This document shows positions 17,988 through 29,554 of a stretch of DNA of 64,000 nt, piece after piece. Numbering within the stretch: position 1 is the stretch's first letter; every line of letters starts with the position of its first letter. A program made the position numbers and the translations under genes. Source of the DNA: Robiginitomaculum sp. Its GTDB lineage: Bacteria; Pseudomonadota; Alphaproteobacteria; Caulobacterales; Maricaulaceae. Below the pieces are notes generated by a model that did not search any database, was not told where the DNA came from, and saw nothing but the letters and a program-made list of their open reading frames with translations. Location of the stretch: contig JAESQN010000037.1 of NCBI GenBank assembly GCA_016765135.1, positions 1 to 64,000 on the forward strand, read 5' to 3'.

Positions 17988-19113
17988 ATGGCGGCAGAAC
18001 ACGATCAGTTAAGCGCGGAAATCAAGCAGTCGATTACACTGCTGAGGAGGCGTCTTTGACCCGGAAAATTCCGAGCGGCGTCTGGCCGAAATCAACGCAC
18101 TAATTGAAAGTCCTGATTTTTGGAATGACGCGGCAAAAGCCCAAAGCATGATGCGCGAGCGTGGGCGTTTGGAAACTGCATTCGAGCAAATTTCCGGTTT
18201 GGAAAATGAGCTGGCAGAGACGCTTGAATTGCTGGAAATGGCCGAGACTGAAGATGATGTTGAAATATTAGAAGAGGCTTCGGGCACACTGATATTGCTC
18301 GCTAAACAAGCTGGTAAGGCCGAGATTGAGGCACTACTCTCCGGCGAGGTTGATGCTAATAATGCCTTTGTGGAAATCCACCCTGGTGCTGGCGGCACTG
18401 AGGCCCAGGACTGGGCGCAAATGTTGTTGCGCATGTATGTACGCTGGGCCAACAAGCGCGGCATGAAGGTTGAGATTTTGGAAGAGCAGTCCGGCGATGA
18501 GGCCGGGCTTAAATCCGCGACGATATTGGTCAAGGGGCATAATGCCTTTGGTTGGCTCAAGACCGAAAGCGGCGTACACAGGCTGGTGCGGATTTCTCCG
18601 TTCGATAGCTCGGCGCGCCGCCATACCAGCTTTGCCAGTGCGTGGGTATTTCCGGAAATTGACGATACAATTGACATCGAAATCGACGAGAGCGAATGCC
18701 GGGTTGATACCTACCGGGCATCGGGGGCTGGGGGGCAGCATATCAACAAAACCGATAGTGCCGTGCGTATCACCCACGAGCCTAGCGGTATTGTGGTGCA
18801 GTGCCAAAGTGACCGCTCCCAACACAAAAACCGGTCTCGTGCCTGGGATATGCTGCGCGCGCGTCTGTACGAAGCCGAAATGCAAAAACGCGAAGCCGAA
18901 GCCCAGGCGGAAGCTGACAATAAATCTGAAATCGGCTGGGGCCGTCAAATTCGCTCCTATGTCCTGCAACCCTACCAGATGATCAAAGACCTGAGAACTG
19001 GTGTAGAAACCTCAGATGTAAACGGTGTTCTGGACGGCGATCTCGACCAGTTCATGGCCGCAAGCCTGGCAGCACAAATCGGTGAGGGGGACGCTGATGT
19101 TGAGCCGGAATAA
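17988..19113 (+). CDS. prfB: Peptide chain release factor 2 (programmed +1 frameshift)
   Basis: Terminates translation at UGA and UAA. The gene begins at ATG 17988 and reads 23 codons to CTT then TGA at 18057-18059. A Shine-Dalgarno-like GAGGAGG lies three bases before CTT, and the TGA is followed by C. This is the classic RF2 autoregulatory frameshift. The product continues from GAC at 18058, so the coding sequence joins 17988-18056 and 18058-19113, about 374 residues. GGQ lies in [12 protein letters not shown] and the anticodon-like SPF in RISPFDSS. It starts 32 bases after mrcA. Confidence 0.96.
18043..18060 (+). promoter_or_regulatory. prfB programmed +1 frameshift site
   Basis: The internal GAGGAGG followed by CGT CTT TGA C matches the known RF2 recoding element: an anti-SD-pairing stimulator, a slippery CTT, and a poorly terminated UGA C stop. 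Low RF2 lets the ribosome slip by +1 and make more RF2. Both flanking frames encode conserved RF2 sequence (LLRRRL then DPENSERRL), so it is not a mutation. Confidence 0.95.
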
Positions 19114-19133
19114 TACCTGTCGCACGGGTCGCG

Positions 19134-19154
19134 CATATCTCTAATGCAGATATG
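19134..19154 (+). terminator. Possible hairpin after prfB
   Basis: A perfect 7-bp stem CATATCT / AGATATG with a 7-base loop begins 20 bases after the prfB stop. No strong T-run follows directly, so an intrinsic terminator is only possible. The rest of 19155-19374 is G-rich near 19256-19300 and shows no other feature. Confidence 0.35.
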
Positions 19155-19374
19155 TTATACCCGCAATACTTGAAAACCCGAATTTTCCCTGGTTTGCTTT
19201 TATTTGGGTGTTTTGTGTACCCCGTTACTATTCTCTTGCTCACATCATAGCACCCTATGGGGGTGTGATGTGGATGGGGGGGTGTGTGTGGTCAGATTAG
19301 GGGGCGGTAGCGGAATGAACGACAAGCCCGTATTCCCTCTTGACACACCGCCCGGTTTTTCGGACTTACGGTCT

Positions 19375-20184
19375 ATGGAAATTGCTAGTTTTAATGTGAA
19401 TTCGGTGCGGGTGCGTATGCACGGGCTACCTCTATGGCTTAAAGAAGCCCAGCCGGATATTGTCTGTTTGCAAGAGATTAAAACTATTGACGAGACCTTC
19501 CCCAGGGAAGCTTTCGAAGAGCTTGGCTACAATGTTGCTATACATGGCCAGAAAAGCTATAATGGTGTGGCGGTGTTGTCCAAGCTACCATTTGAGGAGA
19601 TTAACCCGCGCTTACCGCTATTGAAATCGAGCGACGATGCAGACGAGCAGGCGCGCTATCTTGAGGTGGTTGTATCGGGTAAGAACGGGCCAGTGCGCGT
19701 TGCCAGCATTTATTTGCCCAACGGAAACCCGGCACTGGAGGACGGTGTGCCGAGCGCAAAATATCAATACAAACTGGATTGGATGGCGCGGCTCAAAGTC
19801 CATGCGGGGAAATTGCTCACCTATGAAGAACCGCTAATATTAGCCGGGGATTACAACGTCATCCCGACGGCTGATGATGTGTATGACGCGGCCTTGTGGG
19901 CTAATGACGCTTTGTTTTTACCCGCTACCCATGCGGCGTATAACGCTATAAAATGGCTCGGCCTGACCAGTGCATTTGAGCAAGTCGATGGTCGGCCCCA
20001 CCAATATACCTATTGGGATTACCAAGGTGGGGCGCGGCCTAAAAATCACGGCATTCGCATAGACCATTTGTTGTGTTCAGCCCAGGCGGCGGACAAGCTG
20101 AAATCCGTACGCATAGACGACCATGTGCGTGACCGCGAAAAACCGTCAGACCATGTGCCGATTATTGGCGTATTTGATCTTTAG
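19375..20184 (+). CDS. xth: Exodeoxyribonuclease III
   Basis: AP endonuclease/3'-5' exonuclease of base-excision repair. From the ATG at 19375 it has 269 residues and starts MEIASFNVNSVRVR, the usual XthA beginning. An in-frame ATG at 19315 with GCGGA before it would add 20 residues, and both ribosome sites are weak. The metal/catalytic segments LQEIKTID, AGDYNVIP, RIDHLL and the final SDHVPI are intact. It is convergent with the DUF3137 gene, only 4 bases apart. Confidence 0.93.
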   Translation: MEIASFNVNSVRVRMHGLPLWLKEAQPDIVCLQEIKTIDETFPREAFEELGYNVAIHGQKSYNGVAVLSKLPFEEINPRLPLLKSSDDADEQARYLEVVVSGKNGPVRVASIYLPNGNPALEDGVPSAKYQYKLDWMARLKVHAGKLLTYEEPLILAGDYNVIPTADDVYDAALWANDALFLPATHAAYNAIKWLGLTSAFEQVDGRPHQYTYWDYQGGARPKNHGIRIDHLLCSAQAADKLKSVRIDDHVRDREKPSDHVPIIGVFDL

Positions 20185-20188
20185 AGTT

Positions 20189-21136
20189 TCACCTTTTACG
20201 TTCCTTTACCCCGTTTATAACGTCAAATACGGCACCAATTTCTGTTAGGATTTTTTCCGTGCGTTCAGTTCCGATTAAAGGTTTGAACATGGAGCCGGCT
20301 TCAAACTGGTTTGGAGCTTGGACGGCGATATGGAGTTTGTCCTTCAAAAACCCGAAGCGGATTTTCTTACCAGAAACACTGGCTTCCAAATCCACCAATT
20401 TTTGCATAAATGTCGGCGTGAGCAAATAACGGGCTTCGACTTGGTCGGTTCCGTAAGCTTCAAAGATTTTCTCAAATTTTGGATCAACCAAACCGACGCG
20501 CTTCATGCCTGCTTTTTTCTTGAAATTAAAAATCCCCGCATCGCGCAATACAACGGTGCGCCCCAGGAAATCTCTTTGAAAATCCACCTCCATCAATATA
20601 CCGCGAAACGCAGTCCTCCATGTGGCCCTGCCTTTGCTATCTTTGTGTCTTGTTTCTAAATGGGCTTCACAAAATGTGAAACTGGCACCCTCTACCGTGC
20701 CGCTCATCCGGTCTTCAAATTGGACCCGGTCCCAGCCCGGCAGCAATCTGTTGTCTTCCCACATGGCTAAATCCGGCTCATCAAACCCCTTGGCCTGAAA
20801 TGTCCAGCCTAAAAACTTGCAAATATTTCCCATCAAGACCTGTTTGGTCTCGCCGCGCAATTTGAATATCATGCTGTAGCGAACACCAAACCCGCCCAAG
20901 ACACCAAGGATGACGAGAATTGCCGACACCGGAATGGTTTTAAGCTTGAGAGCTACAAATGCTGCGATCAAAATACTGGCAAATGTCGTTATAACAACGT
21001 ATTTATTGCCTTTTTTCAACTGCGCTAGGCGCTCATTTTCATTTTCCTGCAAAAAAGGCAATATATTTTGCGCATAAAACCTGTCAAACCCTTTAAACTC
21101 AGGACGGGTCTCAAATGTCAATTTTTGTTCAGCCAT
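20189..21136 (-). CDS. DUF3137 membrane protein
   Basis: A 315-residue protein of unknown function with the DUF3137 architecture: a charged cytoplasmic N-terminus, two membrane helices at about 45-65 and 70-90, and a long soluble C-terminal domain. Family-like segments include DRMSGTVEGASFTFCEAHLE, GRTVVLRDAG and VGLVDPKFEKIFEAYGTDQVEARYLLTP. The name rests on recall of family patterns. It is the last gene of the minus strand here, convergent with xth. Confidence 0.75.
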   Translation of the reverse strand: MAEQKLTFETRPEFKGFDRFYAQNILPFLQENENERLAQLKKGNKYVVITTFASILIAAFVALKLKTIPVSAILVILGVLGGFGVRYSMIFKLRGETKQVLMGNICKFLGWTFQAKGFDEPDLAMWEDNRLLPGWDRVQFEDRMSGTVEGASFTFCEAHLETRHKDSKGRATWRTAFRGILMEVDFQRDFLGRTVVLRDAGIFNFKKKAGMKRVGLVDPKFEKIFEAYGTDQVEARYLLTPTFMQKLVDLEASVSGKKIRFGFLKDKLHIAVQAPNQFEAGSMFKPLIGTERTEKILTEIGAVFDVINGVKERKR

Positions 21137-21222
21137 AGGTGATAAATAAATATTTTTTCTATCCTGTCCAATGAAATTTATTCAGCGAGGCTTTAAAAAC
21201 GGAGCGTGTTTGAGCCTAGTCT

Positions 21223-21867
21223 TTATGCATGTCCGGCGCTAGCGGACAGGAATTCTGGCGTAATACCGAGACTGCTTAGGGCTTGTTTCCATTTGTGGCG
21301 TGGTTCGCCCGTGAAGATAATGTCGTCATTGGCGGGCGCAACCAACCAGCTGTTGTGCATCAGTTCGTTGTCAAGTTGCCCGCTGTCCCACCCGGCATAA
21401 CCAAGTGCTAGTACGGCTTTTTTGGGTGCGTTCGGGCTGGTCAACGCTTTCAGCACGGATTTTGAGGTGGTCAGTGCCAGTGTATCGCTGAGGGGCAAGC
21501 TGTTGTCCGGATCCAGGTAATCACGCGAATGCAGGACAAAGCCGCGCTCTGTCTCGACCGGGCCACCGTACAAAACCGCCGTGTCTTCATAGGTCACGGG
21601 GCCTTTGACATTTAGGTGCGGTAGCATGGAGGAGAGTTTTAAATCGGGTTTGGGGCGGTTGATGATAATGCCCATGGCCTGTTGGCTATCATGGACGCAC
21701 ATGTAAATCACCGTGCCGTGAAACCGCTTGTCGCCCATGGCGGGGCTAGCAATAATCAACCGCCCAGCCAGATTGCACCCGTCCAGATTACTTCCGTCCT
21801 GGGGGTCATATTGAGCGTCCCAATTTTCAAGTCCGCTTTGTTTATTGCTTTGTTTATAACTGGCCAT
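21223..21867 (-). CDS. YqgE/AlgH family protein
   Basis: A 214-residue protein of the AlgH/UPF0301 family. Recognisable blocks are LAGRLIIASPAMGDKRFHGTVIYMC near 30-55, GIIINRP, VLYGGPVETERGFVLHS near 98-115 and LGYAGWDSGQLDNELMHNSWL near 155-175. AlgH was first linked to alginate regulation in Pseudomonas, but its biochemical role is unsettled. It lies 86 bases downstream of the DUF3137 start on the same strand and is divergent from the peroxiredoxin gene. Confidence 0.9.
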   Translation of the reverse strand: MASYKQSNKQSGLENWDAQYDPQDGSNLDGCNLAGRLIIASPAMGDKRFHGTVIYMCVHDSQQAMGIIINRPKPDLKLSSMLPHLNVKGPVTYEDTAVLYGGPVETERGFVLHSRDYLDPDNSLPLSDTLALTTSKSVLKALTSPNAPKKAVLALGYAGWDSGQLDNELMHNSWLVAPANDDIIFTGEPRHKWKQALSSLGITPEFLSASAGHA

Positions 21868-21987
21868 AGGCTATGCTGACGCCCATAATGAGAAAAATCA
21901 AGTATAAGAGTCGCATTAAAATCAAATTACGATTGCATATCTTGAAAAACACGGGTTAATCCCTATATATATAGTAAGGAGAAAGTT

Positions 21988-22470
21988 ATGGGCATTAAGA
22001 TTGGGGACAAACTTCCAGACGCGACATTTATGCATATGGGCGCGCAAGGCCCTGAACCAATAGCATCAGAAGATTTCTTCGCAGGCAAACGGGTTGCCGT
22101 TTTTGCTGTACCCGGCGCATTTACGCCCACATGTTCGGCCAAACATTTGCCAGGCTTTATGGAAAATGCCGATGCGTTGGCGGCCAAAGGCATAGATAAA
22201 ATCGCTTGCCTGTCGGTCAATGATGTCTTTGTCATGGATGCTTGGGGCCGCGACCAGAATGTCGGTGACAGCATTGACATGCTGGCGGACGGTAATTGTG
22301 ATTTTACGGCTGCTATAGAGCTTGAACTGGACGGCACGGGCTTTGGCATGGGGCGGCGTTCACAACGCTATGCCATGATTGTCAATGACGGGGTTATCGA
22401 AGCTTTAAACGTAGAGGAGGGCGGCGAATTTCGCGTCTCTTCTGCTGAATATATGTTGGAACACATTTAG
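21988..22470 (+). CDS. Peroxiredoxin (Prx5 type)
   Basis: Thiol peroxidase of the Prx5/AhpE-like group, 160 residues. The peroxidatic cysteine is C49 in the signature PGAFTPTCS. GRRSQRYAMIV and DGVIEALNVEE are family segments. A good GGAGAAAG ribosome site precedes the ATG. It leads a compact run with the SPFH and NfeD genes (22- and 21-base gaps), which may be one operon. A paralogue lies at 42993-43517. Confidence 0.93.
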   Translation: MGIKIGDKLPDATFMHMGAQGPEPIASEDFFAGKRVAVFAVPGAFTPTCSAKHLPGFMENADALAAKGIDKIACLSVNDVFVMDAWGRDQNVGDSIDMLADGNCDFTAAIELELDGTGFGMGRRSQRYAMIVNDGVIEALNVEEGGEFRVSSAEYMLEHI

Positions 22471-22492
22471 ATAATACAACGAGGAGAGAATA

Positions 22493-23410
22493 ATGAATAC
22501 ATTTGCAATATTTGCCATAGCGGCGGTTGTTTTAGCCATTGTCATTGGCAAAATGATTATAAAATTCGTGCCCCAGGGCATGGAATACACTATCGAAACA
22601 TTTGGGCGCTACACGCGTACACTGAAACCGGGCCTTGGCATTCTGCGCCCGTTTTTTGACAAAGTCGGCTATAAAATGAACATGCGTGAGCGAGTGATCG
22701 ATATTCCTTCACAAGATGTGATTTCCAAAGATAACGCCATGGTCACGGCTGATGCGGTTGTGTTTATCCAGGTGATAGACGCCGTCAAAGCTGCCTATGA
22801 AGTCAACAATCTTGATAATGCCATCATCAATTTGTGCCTGACCAATGTGCGGACAGTGGTTGGTGCCATGGACTTAGACGAAGTCTTGTCCCAGCGTGAT
22901 GTGATCAATGCCAAATTGCTTGGTGTGATCGACGCGGCGACCGATTCGTGGGGGGTTAAAGTCACCCGGATCGAGATTAAAGATCTGTCACCGCCCCACG
23001 ATATTACCCAGGCCATGAACAAGCAAATGATTGCCGAACGTGAGAAACGTGCAGAAATCCTGCAAGCTGAAGGTTCTAAACAATCTGCTATCCTGCGGGC
23101 TGAGGGTGAGAAAGCAGCCGCAATCCGCGAGGCCGAGGGCCGCAAGGAAGCCGCGTTTTTGGACGCCGAAGCCCGTGAGCGGGAAGCTCTGGCCGAGGCC
23201 AAGGCGACTGAAATGGTCTCAACTGCCATTGCCAAAGGTGATGTCAATGCGATCAACTACTTTATCGCCCAAGATTATGTGCAAGCCTTTAAAGCACTGG
23301 CCACATCTCCGAACCAAAGCACTGTCATTGTCCCGGCTGAATTATCTGGTCTGGCGGCAACGGTTGGCGGTCTTGAGGCTCTGTTAAAAGCCGGAAAAGC
23401 AAAGAAGTAA
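22493..23410 (+). CDS. qmcA: SPFH/band-7 membrane protein (QmcA-like)
   Basis: A 305-residue stomatin/prohibitin-type protein. One N-terminal membrane helix (about 3-23) precedes the SPFH domain (about 25-175), with [22 protein letters not shown] and the block [18 protein letters not shown] long Ala/Glu-rich coiled coil follows (about 180-245, [13 protein letters not shown] to [12 protein letters not shown]). Such proteins form membrane rings or scaffolds and couple to NfeD partners; the next gene encodes one. This gene pair is widely conserved. Confidence 0.92.
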   Translation: MNTFAIFAIAAVVLAIVIGKMIIKFVPQGMEYTIETFGRYTRTLKPGLGILRPFFDKVGYKMNMRERVIDIPSQDVISKDNAMVTADAVVFIQVIDAVKAAYEVNNLDNAIINLCLTNVRTVVGAMDLDEVLSQRDVINAKLLGVIDAATDSWGVKVTRIEIKDLSPPHDITQAMNKQMIAEREKRAEILQAEGSKQSAILRAEGEKAAAIREAEGRKEAAFLDAEAREREALAEAKATEMVSTAIAKGDVNAINYFIAQDYVQAFKALATSPNQSTVIVPAELSGLAATVGGLEALLKAGKAKK

Positions 23411-23431
23411 GTTTAGATAGAGGAGTGTAAT

Positions 23432-23902
23432 ATGGGTAATGATCCAAATGTTTTGATCCAGTTTTTGGAAAATGTCACCGGGGTTCACTGGCTAATATTA
23501 GGCTTTGCCTTGTTAGTCGCAGAAATCGCGTCTGGCACCAGCTATATTTTATGGCCTGCCGTGGCGGCGCTTTTTGTCGGCCTTGTCAAGCTGGTCATTC
23601 CTATTGATTGGGAAATGCAGTTGGTTTTATTTGCCCTGGCCACTACGGCGCTTCTTTATATTGGCCATAAATATATCCGGCCGCGGGTCAAAGGCGGCGA
23701 GCCGTCCGACCTCAATGACCGGGCGCGCTCTATGAGGGGTATGCGGGTTAAAGCGGTCGCAGATTTTGATACGGGACGTGGCCGTGTCCATGTGGGCGAT
23801 AGCCAATGGCGTGCCTCTATGGACGTGGGCAATGCCAAAGCAGGCGACGAGCTTAGGGTTTTGTCGGTTAAAGGCACCACGCTAACGGTAGAGCCGATTT
23901 AG
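23432..23902 (+). CDS. NfeD family membrane protein
   Basis: A 156-residue short-form NfeD protein: two or three membrane segments in residues 15-80 and a C-terminal OB-fold (about 95-155) with VHVGDSQWRASMD and GDELRVLSVKGTTLTVEPI. NfeD proteins partner with the SPFH protein encoded immediately upstream. The long-form serine protease domain is absent. The TAG stop falls inside the first unit of an 18-bp tandem repeat. Confidence 0.9.
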   Translation: MGNDPNVLIQFLENVTGVHWLILGFALLVAEIASGTSYILWPAVAALFVGLVKLVIPIDWEMQLVLFALATTALLYIGHKYIRPRVKGGEPSDLNDRARSMRGMRVKAVADFDTGRGRVHVGDSQWRASMDVGNAKAGDELRVLSVKGTTLTVEPI

Positions 23903-23970
23903 CATAATTATGTAACTTAGCATAATTATGTAACTTAGCATAATTATGTAACTTAGCATAATTATGTAAC
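23899..23970. repeat. 18-bp tandem repeat, four perfect units
   Basis: The unit TTAGCATAATTATGTAAC occurs four times head to tail without a mismatch. Each unit holds the perfect palindrome CATAATTATG. The first unit supplies the nfeD stop codon, and the array ends 65 bases before the next gene. Perfect identity suggests recent expansion by slippage. It is not CRISPR, since there are no spacers. Confidence 0.95.
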
Positions 23971-24035
23971 TGGGTTTCCAATCCAACTTTATGAAATTTC
24001 ATTGTGGGAATGTTTAAACCCGTTACAATGAGGCC

Positions 24036-25634
24036 ATGACCACAAAAATATTTGACGCAATTATCATCGGAGCAGGGCATAACGGATTGGTTTGTGCGTT
24101 TTACTTAGCGCGTAAAGGCATGTCGGTTTGTGTGTTGGAGAGGTCGAACGTTGTGGGCGGGGCGGCGATTACCGAGGAATTTCATCGTGATACGTCCGGG
24201 GGTTTTCGTAACTCCGTGGCGTCCTACACTGTGTCCTTGCTCCAGCCAAAAATCATCAAGGATATGCAGCTGAGCAAGCACGGGCTTGAGGTCGTGCTCC
24301 GCAAGGTGGATAATTATTTACCTCTGGAAAACGATTATTTGCTGGCTGGTCGTGACGGGTTGACCCTGAGCGAGATAGCCCGTCATAGTGAGCGGGATGT
24401 AAAAGCCTATCCGCGTTACGCAGCGGCGCTCGACGGAATTGTTGATCTGCTCAAACAGTTCTTGCTGGTGGCACCGCCTAATGCTGGCGGCGGACTTGCG
24501 GATGTATTGGCGCTCCTCAAAGCCGGCAATAAAATGCGCAAATTATCCCTGCAAACCCAGCGTGACCTCCTGGATTTTTTCACCAAATCCGCCAGTGAGA
24601 TCCTTGAGCAATATTTCGAAAACGAAGGGGTCAAAGCCTTGTTCGGCTTTGATGCCATCGTTGGCCATTTTGCGTCCCCGCACGAGCCGGGTTCCGCCTA
24701 TGTACTTCTGCATCATGTGTTCGGAGAAGCTGCGGGCGTACCCGGTGCCTGGGGCCATGCTATAGGGGGAATGGGGGCGATCACCCAGGCCATGCAAAAA
24801 GCCTGTGAGGCGCAGGGGGTGAAGATTGTCACGGAGTGCCCCGTCAAAAACATCGTCGCTAACAAAGGCGAAGTTGCAGAAATCACCACGGATAAACAGA
24901 ACTATAAAACGAGTTTAGTGGTTTCGTCTGTGCATCCGAAAATACTATTCGAACAATTGGTGGACGCGGAAGATTTACCTGCTGATTTTCGCACTCGGAT
25001 AAAAAATTACAAATCTCATTCGGGCACATTTCGTATGAATGTGGCTTTGGATAAATTGCCAAAATTCACCAATGCCCCTAAAAATAAAGACTATCTAACT
25101 TCCGGCATCGTGATTGCGCCTAACCTTGAATACATGGACGAGGCCTGGCTAAGCGCAAAAGCTAATGGTTGGTCGGATGCGCCGATCATCGAAATGCTGA
25201 TCCCGTCCACTCTGGACGATACATTGGCACCCAAGGGTAAACACGTAGCCAGCCTGTTTTGCCAACAATTTTCATATGATTTGCCCGGCAAAAAAACATG
25301 GGATAATTGCCGTGAAGAGGTGGCTGATCACATCATCAACACGGTCGACAAGCATGCGCCGGGCTTCGCCAAATCCGTCCTGAGCCGCCAAGTCCTGTCC
25401 CCCCTAGATTTGGAGCGCAAATTCGCCCTCATAGGCGGCGACATATTCCACGGCCGTATGAGCCTTGACCAATTGTTTTCCGCCCGCCCCGTGCTGGGTC
25501 ATGGTGCATACCGCGCCCCCATAAAAGGCCTCTATATGTGCGGCTCTGGCACCCACCCCGGCGGCGGCGTCACGGGAGCGCCGGGCCATAATGCGGCGCA
25601 AGTAATATTGAAAGACCGCAAGCGTTTCTTGTAA
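24036..25634 (+). CDS. FAD-dependent oxidoreductase (PYROXD2/phytoene dehydrogenase-like)
   Basis: A 532-residue flavoprotein. The dinucleotide-binding motif IIIGAGHNGLVCAFYLARKG is at residues 9-28, followed by the acidic LERSNVVGGAA. The C-terminal FAD motif GLYMCGSGTHPGGGVTGAPGHNAA lies near 500-522. This layout matches the carotenoid-desaturase-like PYROXD2 group and not true carotenoid genes, and no crt gene is nearby. The substrate is unknown. Confidence 0.88.
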   Translation: MTTKIFDAIIIGAGHNGLVCAFYLARKGMSVCVLERSNVVGGAAITEEFHRDTSGGFRNSVASYTVSLLQPKIIKDMQLSKHGLEVVLRKVDNYLPLENDYLLAGRDGLTLSEIARHSERDVKAYPRYAAALDGIVDLLKQFLLVAPPNAGGGLADVLALLKAGNKMRKLSLQTQRDLLDFFTKSASEILEQYFENEGVKALFGFDAIVGHFASPHEPGSAYVLLHHVFGEAAGVPGAWGHAIGGMGAITQAMQKACEAQGVKIVTECPVKNIVANKGEVAEITTDKQNYKTSLVVSSVHPKILFEQLVDAEDLPADFRTRIKNYKSHSGTFRMNVALDKLPKFTNAPKNKDYLTSGIVIAPNLEYMDEAWLSAKANGWSDAPIIEMLIPSTLDDTLAPKGKHVASLFCQQFSYDLPGKKTWDNCREEVADHIINTVDKHAPGFAKSVLSRQVLSPLDLERKFALIGGDIFHGRMSLDQLFSARPVLGHGAYRAPIKGLYMCGSGTHPGGGVTGAPGHNAAQVILKDRKRFL

Positions 25635-25761
25635 GAATCATTTTGCTATGCCATACTGTCATTTCCGAGGGGCATCCTTGTTTGGATTGAGACGTACCCT
25701 TAAACTCCTGAAGGGGTTTGGTAACTTGATCCCGGTCATGCGGGCGGAAGGACGGATACGA

Positions 25762-28665
<2,904 letters not shown>

Positions 28666-28669
28666 AAAA

Positions 28670-28765
28670 TTCCCACCCCGCCGCTCATCCCGGCGCAGGC
28701 CGGGAACCATGGTGAAGGCTGATAGATGGGCCCCGTTTTTCAACGGGGTGAGCGGGAGGGGAAGG
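28670..28765. repeat. Family C-related palindromic repeat, copy v
   Basis: Starts CACCCCGCCGCTCATCCCGG with a CCCGGCGCAGGCCGGG hairpin and ends with CAACGGGGTGAGCGGGAGGGG. The ends are inverted relative to each other. It shares the CCGCTCAT edge with family C but has a different interior. It lies directly after the unknown gene at 28207-28665. Confidence 0.6.
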
Positions 28766-28792
28766 ATTGAGTGTATAAGTTTACCACAAAAC

Positions 28793-28922
28793 AACCCCCA
28801 CACCCCGCTCATACCCGGCCCCGACCGGGTATCCAGCGTATAAAGAGCGGGCCTTGCCCGCACATTTCTGATTAAGGGACTGGATACCCAGTCAAGCTGG
28901 GTATGATCGGGGTGTGGGGTGG
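28793..28922 (+). repeat. Family C palindromic repeat, copy ii
   Basis: A complete element with inverted ends (CACACCCCGCTCATACCC at the left, GGGTATGATCGGGGTGTG at the right). Inside are the GAGCGGGCCTTGCCCGC hairpin and CTGGATACCCAG / CTGGGTAT. It lies immediately before the GIY-YIG gene, in opposite orientation to copy iii on the other side. Confidence 0.85.
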
Positions 28923-28950
28923 TTTCATATGTTTTTTACTTGATTTGGTG

Positions 28951-29304
28951 ATGCGCTACATGTATGTTCGCTTTATGTTCTTCGTATATATCGTCACCAA
29001 CAAACGTAATGGCACCCTTTATACGGGGCATACTGAGGATATTTCTATTCGGATTTTGGAGCATAAGGATAAGGTGGATAAAGGGTTTACCGCCAAATAT
29101 GGGTGTGGCCGTTTGGTCTGGTTCGAAACGCACGAGACACGGGACGGGGCGTTCAAGCGCGAGCGGCGCATTAAAAAATGGGACCGGGTTTGGAAATTGG
29201 AGGCGGTTGAAATATTGAACCGGGCATGGGAGGATTTGTACGGCGGATTGACCCATGATAGCGTGTACTGTGATGAGCGCAGGTATGAGAATGCCAGGTT
29301 TTAA
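28951..29304 (+). CDS. Small GIY-YIG nuclease family protein
   Basis: A single-domain GIY-YIG protein of about 117 residues. The motif appears as FVYIVTN...GTLYTGHTED, so the second element reads LYTG where YIG is usual. R (ISIRILEHK) and the conserved EHK are kept, and the later glutamate is in FKRERRIKKWDR. The start is uncertain: in-frame ATGs lie at 28951, 28960 and 28975, and frames further upstream run into the repeat. Standalone proteins like this are related to UvrC and homing-endonuclease domains, but function is unproven. Inverted family C repeats flank it on both sides. Confidence 0.85.
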   Translation: MRYMYVRFMFFVYIVTNKRNGTLYTGHTEDISIRILEHKDKVDKGFTAKYGCGRLVWFETHETRDGAFKRERRIKKWDRVWKLEAVEILNRAWEDLYGGLTHDSVYCDERRYENARF

Positions 29305-29319
29305 TTCCGTGCTCACAAG

Positions 29320-29403
29320 TCGCGTTGTTGTAAATATGTGTGCGCAAGGGCGCACTCTTTATGCGCTGGATACCCAGTCGTAGCTGGGTATGAGCGGGGA
29401 GGG
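29320..29403 (-). repeat. Family C palindromic repeat, copy iii (short)
   Basis: On the minus strand it reads CCGCTCATACCCAGC, TGGGTATCCAGCGCATAAAG and a GTGCGCCCTTGCGCAC hairpin. The third hairpin seen in copies i, ii and iv is missing. It lies just after the GIY-YIG gene and is inverted relative to copy ii. The remaining gap to 29554 shows only the promoter region of the lipoprotein gene. Confidence 0.75.
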
Positions 29404-29554
29404 GGTGCGAGTTGAGAGTATCATAGAACGCCCCCAAACCCAATAATGCGCAAATCTTTAGCCGTTCTATATGCGCTGCACACACAAATATGTGAAACGG
29501 CTTGTCTTGCGTGTTTTGGTTTAACATTGCAATGTCAGGATAGGAGAAAGTTTT

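Noticed and set aside
18148-19113. prfB starting at an internal ATG with a nonsense codon upstream
   Set aside because: The upstream TGA is the programmed frameshift of RF2, with SD-like element, CTT and conserved sequence on both sides.
23899-23970. CRISPR array
   Set aside because: The 18-bp units are directly adjacent without spacers, and no cas genes are in the window.
24036-25634. Carotenoid biosynthesis phytoene desaturase
   Set aside because: The motif arrangement fits the PYROXD2-like group better and no crt neighbours are present.
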